This document shows, in pieces, positions 46,801 to 50,114 of a stretch of 50,114 bases of DNA (position 1 is the first letter of the stretch; each line of letters begins with the position of its first letter). The stretch is taken from contig CAIPYV010000110.1 of NCBI GenBank assembly GCA_903869365.1, forward strand, positions 1 to 50,114, written 5' to 3'. The position numbers and the translations under genes were made by a program. The notes below the pieces were generated by a model. The model ran no database searches, was not told where the DNA came from, and saw nothing but the letters and a program-made list of their open reading frames with translations. Origin of the DNA: an uncultured Chlorobiaceae bacterium (GTDB lineage Bacteria > Bacteroidota > Chlorobiia > Chlorobiales > Chlorobiaceae).

Positions 46801-47157
46801 CCTCACTATTGCCCCAATAGACAGGGAGAGTTCATCCGAAGTATTGCAGATTCTCTCTTTGGGAAGAAGAGCATCAAAATCATTGTCATACAATTCAAAG
46901 CTGTTCTGACCACAAAGCACCATCAGCGAGGAGTGCAGATCGGAAAAAAGAGCTGCTGCAAGGATCGAAGAGAGTGAGCCCTGCAGCCCGGAAATCTGGA
47001 TAGGGCAAAAAGCATCATGGTCATCAGGCCGGCTGCCTCCTAAAGAGTCTTTAAGCAAGCTGTATGGAGTTGATTGCTTAACGGACTCAAAGATAAAATT
47101 GGAATTTCTTTTGGTGACGGCAGGGCTTTGCAGGTCTGAATCTGATAACGTTTTCAT
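43840..47157 (-). CDS. mfd: Transcription-repair coupling factor
   Basis: A 1105-aa ATPase that releases stalled RNA polymerase and recruits UvrA. In order: UvrB-like N-terminal region ([32 protein letters not shown]), the RNA-polymerase-interacting CarD-like domain ([20 protein letters not shown]), RecG-like helicase motifs (Walker [49 protein letters not shown]), and the C-terminal TRCF domain. It is full length for the family. It is divergent from the OppD-type gene. Confidence 0.97.
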   Translation of the reverse strand: MKTLSDSDLQSPAVTKRNSNFIFESVKQSTPYSLLKDSLGGSRPDDHDAFCPIQISGLQGSLSSILAAALFSDLHSSLMVLCGQNSFELYDNDFDALLPKERICNTSDELSLSIGAIVRKKKSLLLSFFDDLDVTLCKPLDAENRIFRLKIDQDSGYEALKRFLAANGFEQREFVEDEGEFSVRGSIIDAFSFGAREPVRVEFFGDTVISLRIFDINSQLSGKTLSAADISASFTDSTTNTAGAETKILDYLDPSTVIIIDDSTEFASRDNHDSLVHALSRFRCVSISHPSASAIDFSSNAQKKLHANFRILATLLQNEAATNKKPLFATSSRREIEELTDFLTEEMMNSGSRNTLEASWIPINLHTGFTFGDLDLYTESDIFGKLHSHKAHRKRKIRGISLKDLQKLKVGDYVVHEDYGIGIFKSLETITVGNSEQESVLIEYSGGDQLFVNVQNINLLSKYAASESSLPSLSKLGSSKWAAKKDKVRKKLRDIAINLITVYAQRKMQPGFAFDADSIFIREFESSFIFDETPDQLKAIEAVKKDMQEPHPMDRLICGDAGFGKTEIAMRAAFKAVESKKQVAVLTPTTILAHQHAESFTRRFENFPISIAVLSRFVTRKEQLEILKKIELGLIDIVIGTHRLVSKDVHFKELGLLVIDEEQHFGVEVKEKLREQFPGVDTLTMSATPIPRTLQFSMLGARDLSIVSTPPKNRQPVETIITDYDPALIQSAIRREIKREGQVFFLHNRISSLDDILITLRELVPSARIVFAHGQLPSKELEKIMMDFMQKEVDVLISTTIIGSGLDISNANTIIINRADMFGLSDLYQLRGRVGRSDRKAYCYLITPPLHTLKREAVQRLAVIESFTELGSGFNIALRDLDIRGAGNLLGAEQSGYIHELGFDLYQKMLAETVAELKSTEFSHMFSEEGKPTERQTKSCDLLFFFDALIPDYYVNATHERFAYYDKISKAPSEEKIDALAVELKDRFGSLPEEVSNLLLLTKLKITGSSLGLEKIDIQKHHVTFFLPDQHDEALGNRDFFQYLFISVQEPWMQKYKPGFNMDKKMKLLLHHPAGTDSTPTALIDEYSALLKRLNAASKALSSEI

Positions 47158-47246
47158 ATGAAGCTTACAAACTATATTTTCATGCTTGATTCCGCAAACG
47201 CGGAGTAACCCTCTGAACTTTTTACAGTCAGGAAAGACTGTTATAT

Positions 47247-48215
47247 ATGGAAAAAATTCTTGAACTGAAAAATCTCAGGACTTACTACTCGACGGGGAGT
47301 GGTATAGCAAAAGCTGTAGATGGTGTGAGTTTTTCACTTGGACGCAACTCTACCCTTGGGGTAGTCGGAGAATCCGGGTGCGGAAAGTCGGTGACAGCAC
47401 TCTCCATTATGCGCCTTGTGCCCATGCCGCCAGGTTATTTTGCCGGAGGGGAAATTTTCTGGAAAGGGAGTGATCTCCTGAAGCTCTCTGAAGAAAATAT
47501 GCGCCAGTTGAGAGGAAACGAGATTGCCATGATCTTCCAGGAACCGATGAGTTCGCTCAATCCGGTGTTTACCTGCGGCAGCCAGATTATGGAACAGATT
47601 CGTATTCACAGGGAGATGAATCATGCAGAAGCAAAAAGTCGCTCAATCGAGCTTCTCCATCTGGTCGGTATTCCAAACCCCGCACAACGATTTTCTTCAT
47701 ATCCTCACGAGCTTTCAGGAGGTATGCGGCAGCGGGTCATGATAGCCATGGCGCTCTCCTGCAATCCCGCTTTGCTCATTGCCGATGAACCAACCACGGC
47801 GCTTGATGTTACCGTTCAGGCGCAGATACTGGATCTTATCAGTAAACTCAAGTCCGACACCGGCATGAGCGTCATGCTCATTACGCATGATTTTGGTGTT
47901 GTGGCCGAGCTCTGTGAAGAGGTTATTGTGATGTATGCTTCCAGAGTTGTCGAAAAAGGGTTGGTGCCGCAGCTTTTCAGCAATCCGCTCCACCCCTATA
48001 CAAGGGGGCTGTTGAACTCCATTCCTCGTTTAGGTTCAACAAAAAAAAGGCTTCATGTTATCGAGGGCAATGTGCCGAGCGCTGTAAATCTGCCTGAGGG
48101 GTGCAGATTTGCAGGCAGATGCCCTCTTGCCGATGAGCACTGCCGGTTGGTTCAACCGGAACTGGTCACCTATGAGCCCGGTCATGATGCCGCCTGCTGG
48201 AAAGCGGGGCTCTGA
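47247..48215 (+). CDS. OppD/DppD-type ABC transporter ATP-binding protein
   Basis: A 322-aa ATPase: Walker [17 protein letters not shown]-loop [14 protein letters not shown], signature [17 protein letters not shown], Walker [15 protein letters not shown]-terminal oligopeptide/nickel-type extension has a Cys-rich [15 protein letters not shown] (residues ~282-296) that may bind a cluster. No permease or partner OppF is adjacent; the family-5 binding protein at 21153 is a possible partner. It overlaps the Nudix gene tail-to-tail by 34 bp. Confidence 0.92.
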   Translation: MEKILELKNLRTYYSTGSGIAKAVDGVSFSLGRNSTLGVVGESGCGKSVTALSIMRLVPMPPGYFAGGEIFWKGSDLLKLSEENMRQLRGNEIAMIFQEPMSSLNPVFTCGSQIMEQIRIHREMNHAEAKSRSIELLHLVGIPNPAQRFSSYPHELSGGMRQRVMIAMALSCNPALLIADEPTTALDVTVQAQILDLISKLKSDTGMSVMLITHDFGVVAELCEEVIVMYASRVVEKGLVPQLFSNPLHPYTRGLLNSIPRLGSTKKRLHVIEGNVPSAVNLPEGCRFAGRCPLADEHCRLVQPELVTYEPGHDAACWKAGL

Positions 48216-48706
48216 GTTTTATTGGCATCCAGGATAATCTGGATGTGCAGCGGGATTCGTACCTCCGGAATGAGATGTTGAGGATAAAAGCCGGCATCGA
48301 ACAACTCATGGTTGATCGTTATGGCGTCATGAGCAACGATAACCCTGTAGGCAACGACAAGCAGTGATCCATAGAGTTCAACATCACGATGATAAACGCC
48401 TATAAGTCTATCGATTCTTCCCTCAAGTGACGTCTCTTCCATCAGCTCCCGCAAACATCCTTCATGAGGTTCTTCGCCGGTTTCAAGAAACCCTCCAGGA
48501 AGAGCCCACTCATTGAATGCAGGCTCATGAGCCCGTCGGATCACAAGGAGTTCATTATTTTTGTTGACGGTATAGGCAACGGCAACAGGCAGGGGGTTGA
48601 TATAATGCACCCAGGAACATGACGGACAAAACATCCGTTCACGTCCATCAATCATGGCCTGCTGAAGCCTTTGAGCGCATAGAGGACAAAATGAATAAGA
48701 TTTCAT
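48182..48706 (-). CDS. Nudix hydrolase with N-terminal zinc ribbon
   Basis: A 174-aa protein. Residues 1-35 carry CPLC and CPSC pairs (zinc ribbon), as in NudC and ADP-ribose-pyrophosphatase-like proteins. The Nudix box GGFLETGEEPHEGCLRELME (then ETSLEG) lies at about residues 71-96, matching GX5EX7REUXEEXGU. The substrate (NADH, ADP-ribose or a nucleotide) is unassigned. It overlaps the ABC gene on the opposite strand. Confidence 0.9.
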   Translation of the reverse strand: MKSYSFCPLCAQRLQQAMIDGRERMFCPSCSWVHYINPLPVAVAYTVNKNNELLVIRRAHEPAFNEWALPGGFLETGEEPHEGCLRELMEETSLEGRIDRLIGVYHRDVELYGSLLVVAYRVIVAHDAITINHELFDAGFYPQHLIPEVRIPLHIQIILDANKTQSPAFQQAAS

Positions 48707-48785
48707 GGTACCGTGAAGAAACTTTTTGCAGGAGCAATTGATTTACCATTCAAGTAAGGTTATATAAACAGAATTAGTTTCATTC

Positions 48786-49265
48786 ATGTCAATTGCAATT
48801 CTTGAGGAAGGTACCGTTGCGCCGGCAATATTGGCTCAGGATCAGGACGGTAACGTTGTTTCGCTTGAAGAGTATCGAGGTCGGAAGGTCATTCTTTATT
48901 TTTATCCGAAAGATGATACACCAGGATGTACGAAGGAAGCTTGTGCTTTTAGGGATAATTTCCCTAACTTCAATAAACTCGGTGTCGATATACTTGGAGT
49001 AAGTATTGATAATGAGAGCAAACATAAAAAGTTTGCCGAAAAATTCAGCCTCCCGTTCAGGCTTGTTGCTGATCCAGACAGACTCATTGTTGAGGCATAC
49101 GGAGTATGGGGACAGAAAAAGTTTATGGGACGTGAGTATATGGGCACCAGCAGGGTGACCTATTTGATCAATGAGCAGGGAGTAATTGAGAAAGTCTGGC
49201 CAAAAGTTAATCCGGCACTGCATGCCGAAGAGTTGCTCGACTATCTGCAGCAAAAAACATCATAA
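48786..49265 (+). CDS. bcp: Thioredoxin-dependent peroxiredoxin Bcp
   Basis: A 159-aa peroxiredoxin that reduces H2O2 and alkyl hydroperoxides. The peroxidatic cysteine lies in KDDTPGCTKEACAFRDNF, with the second Cys five residues on (atypical 2-Cys Bcp arrangement). A Thr/Arg catalytic pair is in TSRVTYLIN. It is the first of two plus-strand genes, yqgE following six bases after its stop. The organism is anaerobic, so this is oxidative-stress defence. Confidence 0.95.
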   Translation: MSIAILEEGTVAPAILAQDQDGNVVSLEEYRGRKVILYFYPKDDTPGCTKEACAFRDNFPNFNKLGVDILGVSIDNESKHKKFAEKFSLPFRLVADPDRLIVEAYGVWGQKKFMGREYMGTSRVTYLINEQGVIEKVWPKVNPALHAEELLDYLQQKTS

Positions 49266-49271
49266 AAGAGC

Positions 49272-49835
49272 ATGGTAAACGAATTTGACAAGCTTAAAGC
49301 CGGGAAACTTCTGCTTGCGTCAGCCAATATGCTGGAATCGAATTTCAAGCGGACAGTTCTCATTATGTGTGAACATAACGAAAAGGGCTCTCTGGGTTTT
49401 ATTCTGAACCGTCCTATGGAATTCAAGGTTTGTGAAGCCATAGCCGGTTTTGAGGACATCGAGGAACCTCTGCACATGGGTGGCCCCGTTCAGGTTGATA
49501 CCGTACATTTTCTTCATCTACGGGGCGATCTCATTGAGGACTCACTTGAAATTTTACCCGGACTGTTCTGGGGAGGCGACAAAAACCAGCTGAGTTTTCT
49601 GCTCAATACAGGCCTTATGCAGCCATCGGAAATCCGCTTTTTTCTTGGTTATGCTGGCTGGACTGCCGGGCAGCTCGAATCAGAATTTGAAGAGGGAGCG
49701 TGGTATACCGCCGAAGCCTCAAAGGAGATGATATTCAGCGATGCCTATGAGAGGATGTGGAGCCGTTCAGTGCGCTCAAAGGGAGGAGAATACCAGCTCG
49801 TAGCTAACGCACCTGAGCTGCCAGGCCTGAACTGA
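49272..49835 (+). CDS. yqgE: YqgE/AlgH (UPF0301) family protein
   Basis: A 187-aa protein of the UPF0301 family, whose cellular role is not established. Typical blocks: GKLLLASANMLESNFKRTVL, HNEKGSLGFILNRPM, HMGGPVQVDTVHFLH, FFLGYAGWTAGQLESEFEEG and WYTAEAS. It is encoded six bases after bcp, so it is probably co-transcribed. Confidence 0.93.
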   Translation: MVNEFDKLKAGKLLLASANMLESNFKRTVLIMCEHNEKGSLGFILNRPMEFKVCEAIAGFEDIEEPLHMGGPVQVDTVHFLHLRGDLIEDSLEILPGLFWGGDKNQLSFLLNTGLMQPSEIRFFLGYAGWTAGQLESEFEEGAWYTAEASKEMIFSDAYERMWSRSVRSKGGEYQLVANAPELPGLN

Positions 49836-49939
49836 CCGGGAGTACCAGGGAATTAAAAAGAGAGAGAAGTTGTTGTTCTATTGGTTGAAAAAGCATATAT
49901 AACACTGCTTTCAAATTAGATTTGTTCTTTGTTAAGCAT

Positions 49940-50114
49940 GGGGATGACAGGCTTTCGACAGGGTAGATGTGAAATGGAGTTGCACTCCGAGTTTCAGCAT
50001 GGATGGACTCGTTAAAGAAGTCTATGCAACTATACATGCAGACGATTATTCGTATGCAATGGCTGCCTGATTAGCACAAGTTAATTAATCAGCCATCGTC
50101 CGTTGGGGGAGGCG
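49940..50114 (+). ncRNA. ssrA: Transfer-messenger RNA (tmRNA), 5' part
   Basis: It starts GGGGATGACAGGCTTTCGAC, the tmRNA 5' end, and runs off the window. The tag reading frame starts at GCA 50038-50040 and reads ADDYSYAMAA followed by TGA at 50068-50070, the Chlorobium-type tag. Pseudoknot sequence follows. tmRNA rescues stalled ribosomes and marks the peptide for proteolysis. The 3' acceptor end is outside the window. Confidence 0.95.

Noticed and set aside
49860-49939. Candidate promoter of ssrA (TTGAAA and nearby TATATA)
   Set aside because: Spacing does not fit a -35/-10 pair for the tmRNA 5' end.

Overview
This window looks like chromosomal DNA from a green sulfur bacterium (Chlorobiaceae; Chlorobium/Pelodictyon group). 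The assignment rests on four things: a tmRNA gene at the right edge whose tag reads ADDYSYAMAA, the Chlorobium-type tag; a bchF-bchC-bchX bacteriochlorophyllide a operon; a plant-type CrtQ-like carotene desaturase; and BshB1, from the bacillithiol pathway (green sulfur bacteria make N-methyl-bacillithiol). The species cannot be fixed from the sequence alone.

Layout. (1) 1-5455 is accessory DNA. It holds a reverse-transcriptase fragment joined in frame to the tail of another protein, a small unknown gene, two tandem homologous tyrosine recombinases, a phased array of GGAACA boxes upstream of them, and a two-partner-secretion exoprotein that looks cut short next to the integrase element. (2) 5654-21076 is a metabolic core. 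It includes aroC, hemB, a four-gene biotin-dependent Na+-pumping decarboxylase operon (methylmalonyl-CoA decarboxylase type), an inositol-monophosphatase-family phosphatase (probable HisN), hemD-hemC-hemA with a HemX/CcsA-like membrane protein, typA, and bchX-bchC-bchF. The hem genes supply tetrapyrrole precursor and the bch genes convert chlorophyllide to bacteriochlorophyllide a. (3) 21153-22898 is a family-5 solute-binding lipoprotein. (4) 22985-24590 is a graveyard of defence-type genes: BrnT remnant, intact BrnA-like antitoxin, AAA_4 tail, HsdM start, YhcG/DUF1016 piece, and a DUF6155 gene. (5) 24666-29942 holds an MFS exporter, a lone CheY-like regulator, a TPR protein, a TonB receptor and a Cys/His-rich partner. 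(6) 30027-33515 holds bshB1, dut, an NtrC-like regulator and a repetitive protein resembling chlorosome envelope proteins. (7) 33659-37377 is an operon of a CrtQ-like desaturase, an ArsS-type radical SAM protein and two rSAM-associated transferases. (8) 37766-50114 holds a hybrid histidine kinase with five PAS regions, an Lrp regulator beside type III glutamine synthetase, mfd, an OppD-type ATPase, a Nudix hydrolase, Bcp, YqgE and the start of ssrA.

Most interesting points: the C-terminal sigma-70 region-4-like helix-turn-helix on BchX; the radical SAM/glycosyltransferase cluster of unknown product; the repetitive chlorosome-like protein; the GGAACA array with a second partial copy at a fusion junction in the decayed island; and the chimeric reverse-transcriptase ORF.
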